64,000 bases of DNA from Moraxella catarrhalis (GCF_001632285.1 NZ_LWAH01000014.1:1127-65126); one strand, 5' to 3'. Positions 20,135-30,860 are shown, counted from the stretch's first letter. Translations and numbers: made by a program. Notes: a model not told the origin generated them from the letters alone.

Positions 20135-20731
20135 ATGTCACTATCAAGCGAAAGTATCGCTATTATTGTTGTGCTTGTTGTTGCTGGTTTTTGGGTGGGC
20201 AATTTTATGGCAGCTCGCCCCAATGCCAATCAAATGCGAGTGGCAGATTTTCGGCTGATGGCGCGTCATTTTGGTATTTTTCCCAAACTGATTACTTGTC
20301 CAAATTGGCTTAAAGATAGGTATGATACGCTCAAACCCACCAAAAAAGATGCGTATGCCAGAGCAGATAGCATGCCTTGGGTTGCTCAGTACACTGTCAT
20401 CATAGAAGACCTTAGGCTACCAATGGCTCAATATCATGTCATGGCAGATTGTTGGCATCTGATACCGCAGCAGTTTTATACGCCAAAGATGCTGACACAA
20501 GTACGCCGCCTTGATGAGCAGCCCATACATCTGCCTGAACATATCAAGGCTCAAGTTCTGGGACTGTCAATGAAAGCAAATCATATCTCGCTTTACTGGT
20601 TGGATGATAAATACCAACACAGCCAAAAGGCTTATAAGCTGGATAAAATAAAAGCTCAATCCGACTTAAACGACATCAAAACCCAGCTGATGGCTTGGGC
20701 AAAATTGATTGATGGTGGCAAATCGCCCTGA
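20135..20731 (+). CDS. Uncharacterised membrane-anchored protein after ftsK
   Basis: I do not recognise this family. The 198-aa product has one N-terminal hydrophobic segment (about residues 4-25, IIVVLVVAGFWVGNFMAA) and then a soluble domain with no enzymatic motif that I can name. ATG 20132 and 20135 are both possible; AGGA at 20124-20127 overlaps the ftsK stop and is better spaced from 20135. Seven to ten bases separate it from ftsK, so it is almost surely co-transcribed. A role at the septum or in segregation is only inferred from position. Confidence 0.75.
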   Translation: MSLSSESIAIIVVLVVAGFWVGNFMAARPNANQMRVADFRLMARHFGIFPKLITCPNWLKDRYDTLKPTKKDAYARADSMPWVAQYTVIIEDLRLPMAQYHVMADCWHLIPQQFYTPKMLTQVRRLDEQPIHLPEHIKAQVLGLSMKANHISLYWLDDKYQHSQKAYKLDKIKAQSDLNDIKTQLMAWAKLIDGGKSP

Positions 20732-20748
20732 TGGGCGTGATTGTTTTT
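20721..20748 (+). terminator. Possible terminator overlapping a stop codon
   Basis: A short CGCCC / GGGCG stem whose 4-nt loop holds most of the stop codon of the preceding gene, followed by TTGTTTTT. The stem is short, so moderate support. Confidence 0.5.
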
Positions 20749-20887
20749 GCGAAAACTTTGAGCAAATTTTTATAAAATGATTGACAAAACCACATTTGCA
20801 CCCTATAAATGTACATGGATACCCATTCACCCTAGGGATTCTGGATAAATTCTCAGATATTTAGCAAATTTAAATAAAGGCATAATC

Positions 20888-23515
20888 ATGGCAACTTCTA
20901 AAAAAACGACCACCAAAGCTGAGGCAGCATTGACCAAAGCCAATGCTCGGGGCAAATCCTTAGTGATTGTGGAGTCGCCTGCCAAAGCCAAAACCATTAA
21001 TAAATATTTGGGTAAAGATTATGTGGTGCGTTCAAGCGTGGGTCATGTGCGTGATCTACCCGTTGGTGGCAGTGCGACCAAAACCAACAAAACCCAAGAT
21101 GTTGGCTTGTCTCGTGAAGAAAAAGCCCAAAAAGCATTAGTTCGCCGTATGGGTGTTGACCCTGAACATGACTGGGCGGCGGTGTATGAGATATTGCCAA
21201 ACAAAACCAAGGTGATTCGTGAACTAAAAGCACTTGCCAAGGAGGCCGATAAAATTTATCTTGCCACCGATTTAGACAGAGAGGGTGAGGCGATTGCGTG
21301 GCATTTAAAAGAAGTGATTGGCGGCAGTGATGATAAATACAGCCGTGTGGTATTTAATGAAATTACCAAAACAGCCATCCAAACAGCCTTTGAGCATCCT
21401 GATCAATTAAACATTGATCGTGTCAATGCACAGCAAGCTCGCAGATTTTTGGATCGTGTGGTGGGCTTTATGGTATCACCACTACTTTGGGCAAAGATTG
21501 CCCGAGGTCTGTCAGCGGGCCGAGTGCAAAGTGTCGCAACTCGTTTGGTGGTTGAGCGTGAGCGAGAAATTCGGGCATTTGTCCCTGTTGAATATTGGAA
21601 AATTCACACCAATAACACCGCAGCAGGCGAGACGCTAAACCTTGAAGCGGTCAAAAAAAATGGTAAAACGCTAAAACTTGGCAATAAAGCACAAGCCGAT
21701 GAAGTTGTTTTGGCGTTAGGCTCATCAGACTTTATTGTGTCAGCGATCGAAGAAAAGCCCACTCAGTCTCGTCCATCAGCACCCTTTATCACTTCAACGC
21801 TCCAGCAAGCCGCCAGTACACGACTTGGGTTTAGTGTCAAAAAAACCATGATTTTGGCACAGCGTTTGTATGAAGCAGGGCATATTACTTATATGCGTAC
21901 CGACTCTACTTTTTTGAGCCAAGACGCCCTAAATTTGGTGCGTGAATACATTACAGATCATTTTGGTGATGACTATTTGCCCCAAAAACCCAATTTTTAT
22001 GGTAATAAACAAAATGCTCAAGAGGCGCATGAAGCGATTCGGCCTTCTCATGTTTTGGTAAAATCCTCGCAGCTGACTGGCATGGAGCGTGATGCTCAGC
22101 GTCTTTATGAGTTGATTTGGCGGCAGTTTGTGGCATGCCAAATGATGCCAGCACGCTATCAGTCAGTCAATTTTATGGTTGCCGCTGACGATATAGAGCT
22201 TAAAGCCAAAGGACGGACTTTGGTTTTTGATGGCTATACAAAGGTGCAGCCGCCTGCTAAGACTGATGATATCTTACTGCCCGCTGTTAAAGTGGGTGAA
22301 AAGTTGCCTTTGATTGAGATTTTGCCAACACAGCATTTCACCAGCCCGCCTGCTCGCTACAGTGAAGCAAGCTTAGTCAAAGAGCTTGAAAGCCTCGGTA
22401 TCGGGCGACCATCAACCTATGCGTCTATTATCTCAACCATTCAAGAGCGTGGCTATGTTAAGCTTGAAAATAAACGCCTATATGCTGAAAAAATGGGAGA
22501 TATTGTGACAGAAAGGTTGGTAGAAAGTTTCCCTGATTTGATGGATTATGCCTTTACCGCAGGGCTTGAAGATAAGCTTGATGAGGTGGCGGTTGGCGAG
22601 GAAGATTGGAAAGCGGTGCTTGACAGATTTTATCATGATTTCAAACACAAGCTTGATTATGCCAAGACCACCGATGGCATGCGTCCTAATAATCCAACCA
22701 ATGTGCCTGATATTCACTGTGATTTATGTCATCGCCCAATGCAGATACGCACAGGTTCAACGGGTGTATTTTTGGGTTGTACAGGTTATAATCTACCACC
22801 CAAAGAACGCTGTAAAGGTACCAAAAATTTGATGCCAGTTTCGGCATTTGAGTTTGATGCTGATGATGATTCAGCAGAGGTCAACGCCCTCATGGAAAAA
22901 AAGCGTTGCCCAAAATGCAATACTGCGATGGATGGCTACATTGTCGACGGTGGGCTAAAGCTGCATATCTGTGGTAATAACCCTGATTGCGATGGTCATG
23001 TGCTTGAAAAAGGTGTATTTGAGATTGGGGGTGCAACCAGTGATACACCGACCATTGATTGTGATAAATGCGATGGTCAAATGGAGCTTAAAACAGGGCG
23101 TTTTGGTGCATATTTTGCTTGCCGAAAGTGTGATAATACCCGAAAAGTACTCAAAAATGGTCAGGCGGCCCCTCCTCGTATGACACCCATTGATATGCCC
23201 AAGCTGCGTTCACAAAAATTTGATGACCATTATGTGCTGCGTGAAGGTGCAGCAGGGCTATTTTTGGCGGCATCTAAATTTCCTAAAGTTCGTGAAACTC
23301 GTCCACCAAAGCTAAGTGAACTTCGTGAGATTAAAGATCAGCTTGAGCCAAAATTTTATTATTTGTTTGATGCACCAGATACAGATGATGTTGGTAACCC
23401 AACAATTTTACGATGGAGCCGTAAAAATCAAGAGCAATATGTTGGTTCAGAAAAAGACGGTAAAGCGACCCGTTTCGCCTTGGTTTGGCGTGATGGTGCA
23501 TGGGTACAAGCCTAG
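20888..23515 (+). CDS. topA: DNA topoisomerase I
   Basis: Type IA topoisomerase that relaxes negative supercoils. The Toprim domain opens with [19 protein letters not shown] and contains [15 protein letters not shown]. The catalytic tyrosine is in [13 protein letters not shown] (about residue 335). Three C-terminal zinc-ribbon units are visible (CDLC...C...C, CPKC...C...C, CDKC...CRKC), followed by a basic tail. Length 875 aa is similar to E. coli TopA (865). AAAGG is upstream of ATG 20888. Convergent with polA. Confidence 0.97.
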   Translation: MATSKKTTTKAEAALTKANARGKSLVIVESPAKAKTINKYLGKDYVVRSSVGHVRDLPVGGSATKTNKTQDVGLSREEKAQKALVRRMGVDPEHDWAAVYEILPNKTKVIRELKALAKEADKIYLATDLDREGEAIAWHLKEVIGGSDDKYSRVVFNEITKTAIQTAFEHPDQLNIDRVNAQQARRFLDRVVGFMVSPLLWAKIARGLSAGRVQSVATRLVVEREREIRAFVPVEYWKIHTNNTAAGETLNLEAVKKNGKTLKLGNKAQADEVVLALGSSDFIVSAIEEKPTQSRPSAPFITSTLQQAASTRLGFSVKKTMILAQRLYEAGHITYMRTDSTFLSQDALNLVREYITDHFGDDYLPQKPNFYGNKQNAQEAHEAIRPSHVLVKSSQLTGMERDAQRLYELIWRQFVACQMMPARYQSVNFMVAADDIELKAKGRTLVFDGYTKVQPPAKTDDILLPAVKVGEKLPLIEILPTQHFTSPPARYSEASLVKELESLGIGRPSTYASIISTIQERGYVKLENKRLYAEKMGDIVTERLVESFPDLMDYAFTAGLEDKLDEVAVGEEDWKAVLDRFYHDFKHKLDYAKTTDGMRPNNPTNVPDIHCDLCHRPMQIRTGSTGVFLGCTGYNLPPKERCKGTKNLMPVSAFEFDADDDSAEVNALMEKKRCPKCNTAMDGYIVDGGLKLHICGNNPDCDGHVLEKGVFEIGGATSDTPTIDCDKCDGQMELKTGRFGAYFACRKCDNTRKVLKNGQAAPPRMTPIDMPKLRSQKFDDHYVLREGAAGLFLAASKFPKVRETRPPKLSELREIKDQLEPKFYYLFDAPDTDDVGNPTILRWSRKNQEQYVGSEKDGKATRFALVWRDGAWVQA

Positions 23516-23715
23516 TTATTTTACGCACTTTGGGAGTTTTGTAGGAAATATCGCACAAAGTTTGACGATTTTGGCGTATTTTCATCAGCATGGTTTTATT
23601 GCATAATATACCCATAGCAAAGGAGAACCCTGATGGATTGGGGCAAGGATGAAGTGCTATTCATGGAAGGTTGATAAGGATATAGATTTTACGGTGGTAA
23701 AATCATGTAAAGTAG

Positions 23716-23752
23716 CAAGCTGCATTGGTGACGATGCAGCTTGTTGCTTTTA
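23716..23752 (+). terminator. Terminator downstream of topA
   Basis: A perfect 10-bp stem CAAGCTGCAT / ATGCAGCTTG with an 8-nt loop and a T-rich tail on the plus strand, about 200 bp after the topA stop. Confidence 0.8.
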
Positions 23753-23796
23753 TATTGGCGAAAATTAAATTAATTAAATTCATCCAGACAAAAAGG

Positions 23797-23824
23797 CAAA
23801 AAATATGCGACCAATTTAGTCGCA
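23797..23824 (-). terminator. Terminator after polA
   Basis: A perfect stem TGCGAC / GTCGCA with a 7-nt loop; on the minus strand it is followed by TATTTTTT. It lies 26 bp beyond the polA stop. Confidence 0.8.
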
Positions 23825-23849
23825 CATTGTACGGTTTCAGATGATGGCT

Positions 23850-26729
23850 TTAGTGTGCCTGCTCCCAGTTTTCACCGATACCTATTTCAACCACGAGTGG
23901 GACAGCAAAATCAACCGCCCAGCCCAGCTTTTTCGCTGTATCGGTTAGGGCATTTTGCATCGCTGTTTTGATCAGGTTGCCGATATCATGTGCCTTGTCA
24001 GTATCAACCTCAAAAACCAGCTCATCATGCACTTGTAGTAACAACTTGGCATCATCTTTGGGTAATACTTCATCCACCGCAATCATGGCAAGTTTGATAA
24101 TCTCAGCAGCTGAGCCTTGTAATGGTGCATTAATGGCTGCACGCTCGGCAGCATCTTTAATCATACGATTGCTACTTTGGATATCAGGTGAGTAGAGTTT
24201 ACGACCTAAAATGGTCTGCACATAGCCTAACTGTTTTGCCATCGTCTTGGTACGCTCCATATACTCTAAAATGGCGGGATATCGTGCAAAATACCGCTTG
24301 ATATAATCTTGGGCAACGGCTCGATCAACCTCAATCTGTTTGGCAAGCCCAAAAGCACTCATGCCATATAATAGCCCAAAATTAACCGCCTTAGCAGCGC
24401 GTCGCTCACTTGGTGTCACCTCGCTGATATCTTTACTCATAATCTCAGCGGCGGTTGCCGTATGAATATCTAAATTATGATTAAAAGCACGGATCAAGCT
24501 TTCATCACCGCTAAAATGAGCCATCAGCCTAAGCTCAATTTGTGAATAATCTGCTGCCAAAATCATACGACCTTTTGGTGCGATAAATGCCTCACGAATC
24601 AGTCGCCCCGTATCTGTGCGAATGGGGATATTTTGTAGATTTGGATCGGATGATGACAGGCGACCTGTGCTGGTAAGCGCTTGATGGTAACTGGTGTGGA
24701 CTCGCCCTTGCTCATCAGCGGCGTTTGCCAGCGTATCGGTATAGGTGCTTTTGAGTTTTGATAAGCTGCGATGTTCAAGTACCACATCAATCAGCGGATG
24801 TTCAATTTTTGATAATACAGCTTCTGAAGTGGCGTATTGCCCTGTTTTGGTTTTTTTGCCGCCTGCAATGCCCAGTTTGTCAAATAAAATCTCACCAAGC
24901 TGTTTTGGGCTTGCCAAATTAAACGGCTCATCTGCAATGCGTTCAGCCTCAATTTGTAGTGCCATAATTTTTTTATCAAATTCATCTGATAATTGCCCCA
25001 AAAAATCAGTGTCAATTAAAATACCATCATGCTCCATTTGGGTTAGAATTTGGGCGGTGGGCATTTCTAGATGGTATAACAGTTGGGCAGCCGTTTTATC
25101 TTGATTGATGTGTTGATTAAATCTATTAAATAGCCGAAAGGTAATATCTGCATCTTCACATGCATAATGGCTTGCCACATCCATAGCGACCTTATCAAAA
25201 CTAAGCTGTTTGGCACCTTTGCCTGCAACATCTTCAAAAGTTGTGGTCTGTACGCCCAAATAATGCTTAGCCAGTGCATCCATACCATGACGAGTTGCAG
25301 CAGCATTGATGACATAGCTAGCAAGCATGGTATCCATTTGCCAAGGAGATATGTTGATGCCATACTTTTTAAAAATATGGGCATCATACTTTAAGTGTTG
25401 CCCGATTTTACCGATATTTGGATTTTCTAAAATGGGTTTAAATGCTGATAATACGGTATCAATCGGCAACTGATTATCAAGTAAAACATCAAAATCTGCT
25501 GTATGGCCGACAGGAATGTAGTAGCCTTCATAATCAGCGGTGCTCACTGAAATGCCAACCAGTTTGGCGTGTTGCCAATTGATATCAGTGGTTTCGGTGT
25601 CAATGGCAAAGTAGGGCGTATGATTTAATTTATCCAACAGTTTGGTAAAATCCTGTTGGGTTGTAATGGTGTGATAAGAGATATCTTTGATGGGTAGTAT
25701 TGGGGTTTGGCTTGAAAGGGTGTTGTCATGGATATCAATAGATACGGCTTTATCGGTTGGCTGATGGGGCAAATTAAGCAGCTCGGCGGTTTGAGCCATT
25801 TCTTTTTTAAATTCTAATTCTTCAAAGAGTGCATACAAGGCAGGTGCACGCTCGATTGTTGTTTCTTGGCTGTGGTCAAGCGTAATATCATCAAAGCTTA
25901 TGGCAAGTTTTAGGTTGGTAACGATGGTCGCTAAAATGCGATTGAGTGGAATACTGTCTTGATTGTCGGCAATGCTTTTACCAACTGCCCCTTTGATATT
26001 GGCAAGATTGGCTAAGATGCCATCGATATTTTGGTATTCATTGAGTAATTTGGCCGCTGTTTTTTGACCAACTTTAGGAATACCAGAAATACCATCAGAC
26101 GCATCACCCATCAAGGCCAGATAATCGGCAATTTGTTCACTGGTCACACCAAATTTTTCTATCACACCTGCGTTATCGGTCAACTTACCAGTAAAACTGT
26201 CTTCAAGCATGACACAATCATTCACCAGCTGAGCCATGTCTTTATCGCCTGTGGAGATGATGACCCGATGGCCTTGTTGGCAGGCTTGATAGGCCAATGT
26301 GCCGATGATATCATCCGCTTCAAAACCATCAATCTTAATGAGTGCAATGCCCAGTTTTTCAATCATCTCATGAATATAAGGAATTTGGATGCGTAATGCT
26401 TCGTCCATCGGAGGACGATGTGCTTTATAGGCTTCGGACAAATTGTGGCGAAAAGTAGGCGCTTTGGTATCAAATGCAACTGCCATATGGGTGGGATGAT
26501 ATTTTTTAATCAGCTTGTTGAGTGCATTTAGTACGCCACGGATGGCATTGGTTGGCAATCCTTGAGAATTTGATAGCGGTGGTAGACCATGAAAGCAGCG
26601 AAATAAATAATAAGAACCGTCTACCAAAATCACAGGCGGACGAGTGGTATCAACTTGGTCTGTGGATAGTTTGGCAAGACTTGGGATACTGTTAATATTT
26701 GGGTAAGCGGTATTCGTCATGGCAGTCAT
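23850..26729 (-). CDS. polA: DNA polymerase I
   Basis: Repair and Okazaki-fragment polymerase. The N-terminal 5'-nuclease domain (about 30-320) shows VDGSYYLFRCFHG and KVGQKTAAKLL. The 3'-5' exonuclease domain keeps its acidic motif (FAIDTETTDINW). Polymerase motif A is AADYSQIELRLMAHFSGDE, motif B KAVNFGLLYGMSAFG and motif C VHDELVFEV. Length 959 aa is slightly longer than E. coli (928), mostly an N-terminal extension of about 30 residues. The start may be ATG 26729 or 26720; neither has a strong binding site. Confidence 0.97.
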   Translation of the reverse strand: MTAMTNTAYPNINSIPSLAKLSTDQVDTTRPPVILVDGSYYLFRCFHGLPPLSNSQGLPTNAIRGVLNALNKLIKKYHPTHMAVAFDTKAPTFRHNLSEAYKAHRPPMDEALRIQIPYIHEMIEKLGIALIKIDGFEADDIIGTLAYQACQQGHRVIISTGDKDMAQLVNDCVMLEDSFTGKLTDNAGVIEKFGVTSEQIADYLALMGDASDGISGIPKVGQKTAAKLLNEYQNIDGILANLANIKGAVGKSIADNQDSIPLNRILATIVTNLKLAISFDDITLDHSQETTIERAPALYALFEELEFKKEMAQTAELLNLPHQPTDKAVSIDIHDNTLSSQTPILPIKDISYHTITTQQDFTKLLDKLNHTPYFAIDTETTDINWQHAKLVGISVSTADYEGYYIPVGHTADFDVLLDNQLPIDTVLSAFKPILENPNIGKIGQHLKYDAHIFKKYGINISPWQMDTMLASYVINAAATRHGMDALAKHYLGVQTTTFEDVAGKGAKQLSFDKVAMDVASHYACEDADITFRLFNRFNQHINQDKTAAQLLYHLEMPTAQILTQMEHDGILIDTDFLGQLSDEFDKKIMALQIEAERIADEPFNLASPKQLGEILFDKLGIAGGKKTKTGQYATSEAVLSKIEHPLIDVVLEHRSLSKLKSTYTDTLANAADEQGRVHTSYHQALTSTGRLSSSDPNLQNIPIRTDTGRLIREAFIAPKGRMILAADYSQIELRLMAHFSGDESLIRAFNHNLDIHTATAAEIMSKDISEVTPSERRAAKAVNFGLLYGMSAFGLAKQIEVDRAVAQDYIKRYFARYPAILEYMERTKTMAKQLGYVQTILGRKLYSPDIQSSNRMIKDAAERAAINAPLQGSAAEIIKLAMIAVDEVLPKDDAKLLLQVHDELVFEVDTDKAHDIGNLIKTAMQNALTDTAKKLGWAVDFAVPLVVEIGIGENWEQAH

Positions 26730-26796
26730 TGGATTTAAAAATTGGATGAAGAATTTGATATTATAACCAAAAAATCACCGCTTGGGGCATTGGATA

Positions 26797-26825
26797 TCAA
26801 AAAGCCCACCGCTTGGATGGGCTTT
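26797..26825 (-). terminator. Terminator between small lipoprotein gene and polA
   Basis: Stem AAAGCCCA / TGGGCTTT with a 9-nt loop, and a run of Ts on the minus strand just after it. It ends the 27142-26834 gene. Confidence 0.85.
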
Positions 26826-26833
26826 GGCTTGGA

Positions 26834-27142
26834 TTAGTGATATTCGGTACATTCAATGATGTTATCACGGCAAAACATTTCATGGTTAGCGGCAAGACAT
26901 TTTTTCTTAACTGCCAAGCGAGCCTTGCCACGGCTCTGATTTTCGGCAGTAAAGGTATCTGTAAATGCCTTGAGTTTACAGACATGGACGGTGTCATCTT
27001 GATGGTTGTGGGTGGATTTGTCGATAAGAACAGGCACGCCAACAGGCACGCCAATGATCATTGCACTACCTTGGTCGCTGACTGGTGCAACGCAGGCGGA
27101 TAAACCTAAAGCGGTAGCGATTATAAGGGCAAATTTATTCAT
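26834..27142 (-). CDS. Small lipoprotein of unknown function
   Basis: A 102-aa predicted lipoprotein with signal peptide and lipobox LSAC (cysteine 17). The mature part holds a short hydrophobic glycine/valine segment (IIGVPVGVPVLI), then a basic domain with four cysteines that could form disulfides in the periplasm (VCKLKAF, KKCLAAN, FCRDNI, ECTEYH). I do not recognise the family. It has its own terminator before polA. Divergent from prfC. Confidence 0.75.
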   Translation of the reverse strand: MNKFALIIATALGLSACVAPVSDQGSAMIIGVPVGVPVLIDKSTHNHQDDTVHVCKLKAFTDTFTAENQSRGKARLAVKKKCLAANHEMFCRDNIIECTEYH

Positions 27143-27335
27143 AAGATAACCTTGAGTAACTTAATCATTGCTAATACTAAATTAAAATAGAGTGAAATAT
27201 GGCTTAGATAAAATTATAGCATAAATTTAGGTTTGGCGTGTTAAGTTGTGATAAAACAAGTGTTTGGATGAATGGTTTGTACTATGTCGTTGCTACCTAA
27301 GCGACTGTAATCGTGTCATCACTTGATGTGATTTA

Positions 27336-27344
27336 TGGTATAAT
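27336..27344 (+). promoter_or_regulatory. Predicted extended -10 promoter of prfC
   Basis: TGGTATAAT: consensus TATAAT at 27339-27344 with TGG before it. No good -35 at 17 bp, as is common for extended -10 promoters. About 80 bp before the prfC start. Confidence 0.5.
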
Positions 27345-27425
27345 AATTTTCATTTTATTTGACTGGTTTAATTTTGTATCTCACCGTACACATCAATGTA
27401 TACATCATCTACAAAAAGGCAAGCA

Positions 27426-29012
27426 ATGACAACCCATTTAACCAATGAAATCAACCAACGCAGAACATTTGCCATCATCAGCCACCCCGACGCTGGTAAA
27501 ACCACCATGACCGAAAAGCTGCTGCTTTGGGGCAAGGCAATTCAGGTAGCAGGCGAGGTGCGTGGACGCAAAGCCGACCGCCACGCCACATCCGATTGGA
27601 TGAGCATGGAGCAAGAGCGTGGCATCTCTATCACCACATCGGTCATGCAATTTCCCTATAAAAATCATGTGGTTAATCTGCTAGATACCCCAGGACACGC
27701 CGATTTTTCAGAAGATACCTACCGCACGCTGACCGCTGTGGACTCTGCCCTTATGGTGATTGACGGTGCTAAGGGCGTTGAGGAGCGGACAATTAAGCTT
27801 ATGGAGGTGTGTCGCATGCGTGATACGCCCATCATCTCATTTGTCAATAAACTTGACCGTGAGATTCAAAATCCGCTTACCTTGCTTGATGAGATCGAAA
27901 GCGTCCTAAAAATCAAATGCGTGCCATTTGCTTATCCCATTGGTATGGGTCAGGACTTTGTGGGGGTATACAGTTTTGTGGATAACAAGACTTACTTTTA
28001 TAAAAAAGGCTTTGGTTCACAAATTGTAGAGATTGAGAGTAAAGATGGCTATGATCATGCTGACATTAAGGACAGGCTTGGGCAGATTTTATGGGATGAA
28101 TTTATAGAAAACATTGAACTTGCCCAAATGGCGTATGAAGATTGGGATGAGCGTGAATTTTTGGCAGGTCGTCAAACGCCTGTGCTGTTTGGTACGGCGT
28201 TAGGCAATTTTGGTGTGAACATGATTTTGGATGTGCTGACCCAATATGCACCGCCCCCAAAAGACCATGTGGCAGTAGAGCGGACGGTAAAAGCGGACGA
28301 ACCTGCCTTTACAGGTTTTGTCTTTAAAATCCAAGCCAACATGGACCCTAAGCACCGAGACCGTGTCGCCTTTATGCGAGTATGTTCGGGCAAATACGAG
28401 CGTGGCATGAAAATGAACCATGTGCGTCTTGGCAAAGAGGTGCGAGTGTCGGACGCTCTCATGTTTTTGGCAGGCGACCGTGAGACGCTAGATGAGGCGT
28501 ATGCTGGTGATATCATTGGTCTGCACAATCATGGCACGATACAAATTGGCGACAGCTTTACCAGTGGCGAGACCTTGAATTTTACAGGCATTCCGCACTT
28601 TGCCCCTGAGCTGTTTCGCCGTGTGGTGCTAAAAGACCCGATGAAATCCAAACAATTACAAAAAGGCTTACAACAACTCTCGGAGGAGGGGGCAACCCAA
28701 GTGTTTATGCCTCAAATCAACAACGATTTGATTTTGGGGGCGGTGGGCGTGCTACAATTTGAGGTGGTGGCACACAGATTATTAGAAGAATATAAAGTGC
28801 AATGCACCTTTGAACCGATTAGCATTGCAACGGTGCGATGGGTTTACTCTGATGATAAAGTCGCTTTTGAAAAATTTAAGAAAAAAGCCCACGACCAGCT
28901 GTCGGTAGACGGCGGTGGTTATCTGACTTATCTTGCTCCCAGCCGTGTCAATTTACAACTCATGCAAGAGCGATATCCAGAGGTTGAGTTTCGGGCAACA
29001 AGGGAGCATTAG
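27426..29012 (+). CDS. prfC: Peptide chain release factor 3
   Basis: GTPase that removes RF1/RF2 from ribosomes after termination. G motifs are [15 protein letters not shown] (P-loop), [24 protein letters not shown] and NKLDRE. The RF3-type C-terminal domains follow. I chose ATG 27426: AAAAAGG lies six bases upstream and the resulting 528 aa is the usual RF3 length. The in-frame ATG at 27396 would add ten residues and has no binding site. The coding sequence looks richer in G and C than its neighbours by eye. The EamA transporter gene follows at once. Confidence 0.97.
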   Translation: MTTHLTNEINQRRTFAIISHPDAGKTTMTEKLLLWGKAIQVAGEVRGRKADRHATSDWMSMEQERGISITTSVMQFPYKNHVVNLLDTPGHADFSEDTYRTLTAVDSALMVIDGAKGVEERTIKLMEVCRMRDTPIISFVNKLDREIQNPLTLLDEIESVLKIKCVPFAYPIGMGQDFVGVYSFVDNKTYFYKKGFGSQIVEIESKDGYDHADIKDRLGQILWDEFIENIELAQMAYEDWDEREFLAGRQTPVLFGTALGNFGVNMILDVLTQYAPPPKDHVAVERTVKADEPAFTGFVFKIQANMDPKHRDRVAFMRVCSGKYERGMKMNHVRLGKEVRVSDALMFLAGDRETLDEAYAGDIIGLHNHGTIQIGDSFTSGETLNFTGIPHFAPELFRRVVLKDPMKSKQLQKGLQQLSEEGATQVFMPQINNDLILGAVGVLQFEVVAHRLLEEYKVQCTFEPISIATVRWVYSDDKVAFEKFKKKAHDQLSVDGGGYLTYLAPSRVNLQLMQERYPEVEFRATREH

Positions 29013-29029
29013 TCGCACGATAAGATCGC

Positions 29030-29914
29030 ATGAAAAAAGATCACATGAAAATTACCACACATACCGATACAGGCTCGGTCATAGGTTCACTTTGGATGGT
29101 AGTCGGTGCGATTGGTTTTAGCATCATGGGACTGCTGGTCAAGATGACAGGCACGCGCTTTGAGATGCATGAATATGAGTTGGTTTTTTGGCGTGTTGTT
29201 TTTGCTGCAACTGTTTTAGGTCTGCAAGCTGCACTGACAAAAAAACAATTTTCAACACGCTATCCACAAGCACATTTTTGGCGTTCTTTGGCTGGTACAA
29301 TCAGCTTATTTATGTTCTTTTTTGGTTTGGTGCATTTGCCGCTGGCAACTGCCATTACCTTTAGCCACACATCAGCGATATTTTTGGCAATTTTTTCAGT
29401 CATTCTTCTGAAGCAATTTCCCAGTCGCCTAACTTGGTTTGCACTCATGTTGGGTTTATGTGGCATTATGCTAATTTTAAGACCCAGTATCCTTGGACAT
29501 GGGCTATTGCCAACGCTCATTGGGCTGACAAGTGGTGCCATGGCAGGCTATGCGTATCTACAGGTGCGTGAGTTGTCTTTATTGGGCGAACCTTCTTGGC
29601 GAATTGTGTTTTATTTTGCAGTACTTGCAACACTCATTTCAGCGATCGCCAGTACAGTGGTAGGATGGACACCCATACAGCCCCAAATGCTACCTTATTT
29701 ATTTGGTATTGGTCTATTTGCGATGATAGGGCAGTTATCGATGACACATGCCTACAAGGTTGGGCGTAAATTTATGGTATCAGCATTGGGCTACTTGGTG
29801 GTGGTACTCTCGATGCTATATGGGGTCATATTTTTTGATGAAGTCTTACCCGTCATGGCGATGGTTGGTATCGTACTTGTGATTGCAAGTGGCATTTTGG
29901 CAGGTAAAAAATAA
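29030..29914 (+). CDS. EamA/DMT-family membrane transporter
   Basis: Ten-TM-type drug/metabolite transporter of the EamA superfamily. The 294-aa protein has two repeated halves; family features include the WRSLAGTISLFMFFFGLVHL stretch near the end of TM3 and LAIFSVILLKQFPSRLTW at the second-half junction. The substrate cannot be inferred; relatives export metabolites or amino acids. ATG 29030 lies 17 bp after prfC; ATG 29045 is also possible. A strong terminator follows at once, so prfC and this gene probably form one unit. Confidence 0.82.
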   Translation: MKKDHMKITTHTDTGSVIGSLWMVVGAIGFSIMGLLVKMTGTRFEMHEYELVFWRVVFAATVLGLQAALTKKQFSTRYPQAHFWRSLAGTISLFMFFFGLVHLPLATAITFSHTSAIFLAIFSVILLKQFPSRLTWFALMLGLCGIMLILRPSILGHGLLPTLIGLTSGAMAGYAYLQVRELSLLGEPSWRIVFYFAVLATLISAIASTVVGWTPIQPQMLPYLFGIGLFAMIGQLSMTHAYKVGRKFMVSALGYLVVVLSMLYGVIFFDEVLPVMAMVGIVLVIASGILAGKK

Positions 29915-29920
29915 GTGTTT

Positions 29921-29962
29921 GGCTTAAGCGTCGTGATCTCACATCGCTTAAGCCTTTTGTTT
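29921..29962 (+). terminator. Terminator after EamA gene
   Basis: A perfect 10-bp stem GGCTTAAGCG / CGCTTAAGCC with a 14-nt loop, then TTTTGTTTATT. Confidence 0.85.
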
Positions 29963-30011
29963 ATTGATAACTGTGTTAAACTATCTGCCACATTCCTTAA
30001 TTCTCAATGCC

Positions 30012-30817
30012 ATGCTTATCTGTCCAATTTGTCATTTATCGCTAAATTTTACAAAGAAAACCTACCAATGTGCCAATCAACACAGTTTTGATGTTGCCAA
30101 AGGCGGTTATGTAAACTTACACTTAGTACAACATAAAAAAAGTAAACATCCTGGTGATACGCCTGCTGCTGTGCAAGCACGGCGTGCATTTTTATCAGCG
30201 GAGCATTATCAACCGCTCAAATCAGAAATTTTAAACATGATTGGAAATATTCGCCCCAAAACGATACTTGATATTGGGTGTGGTGAAGGTTATTATACCC
30301 AAGCTTTGGGCAGCATTTGTGATCATGTGATTGGGCTTGATATTGCCAAATCAGCCATTCAGACTGCCGCTAAAGCTGATGGGTCAAACCAAATCACTTG
30401 GGTGGTGGCAACAGGGTCTGTATTACCTGTTGCTGATAAGTCTATGAATGTGTGTACCAGCTTTTTAGTCCGCTACCAAAAGATGAAATACGACGAGTGC
30501 TTTGTGATGGTGGCTACTTGATGGTGGCAGTTGCTGCACCCAATCATTTGTATGATATGCGTGCAGCGTTATTTGAGACGGTAGTTGCACATCACCCCAA
30601 CAAATCCATACAAAGGCTTGCACCTGAATTTTGTTTGGTTGACCAGGCATATATCACCGCACCAATGCACTTGGATAATACGGCTCTTAAAAACTTAATT
30701 GCTATGACGCCTTACGCCTATAAGGCAAAATCTGAGCGGCGTGCTGCACTTGAATGCTGTGAGAGCTTTTTTGTACAAGGTGAATTTTGTATATTTTTAT
30801 TTAAAAAATTACAATGA
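30012..30817 (+). pseudogene. rlmA: Frameshifted rlmA (23S rRNA G745 N1-methyltransferase)
   Basis: The two reading frames together match RlmA/RrmA. The N-terminal zinc finger (CPICHLSL...CANQHSFDVAKGGYVNLH) and the SAM site LDIGCGEGYYTQAL are in frame 30012-30521. The C-terminal half (PLPKDEIRRVLCDGGYLMVAV ... LIAMTPYAYKAKSERR) is in the next frame, 30452-30817. The break falls at a run of five Ts (30462-30466). One extra T would give TSFFSPLPKDEIRR and join both halves into about 268 aa, the normal length. So the defect is a single-base deletion in a short homopolymer: real inactivation, slippage or sequencing error. As written, the product lacks its C-terminal third. Confidence 0.85.
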
Positions 30818-30860
30818 TTTTGCCATTGCTATGGCAAATATAAAAGGCAGGTTTGGGTTA

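Larger units (their letters stand above)
23516..23849. other. Convergent intergenic region topA / polA
   Basis: It holds one terminator for each gene and one possible tiny ORF: ATG 23633 to stop 23674, 13 codons (MDWGKDEVLFMEG), with AAGGAG seven bases upstream. I see no RNA gene here. The tiny ORF is noted but not called as a gene. Confidence 0.5.

Noticed and set aside
24745..25104. Plus-strand ORF of 119 aa opposite polA
   Set aside because: Antisense to the polA polymerase/exonuclease region, low-complexity serine-rich translation, no start signal.
30452..30521. Programmed frameshift in rlmA
   Set aside because: No slippery heptamer with stimulatory structure evident; a one-base deletion in a T run explains it more simply.
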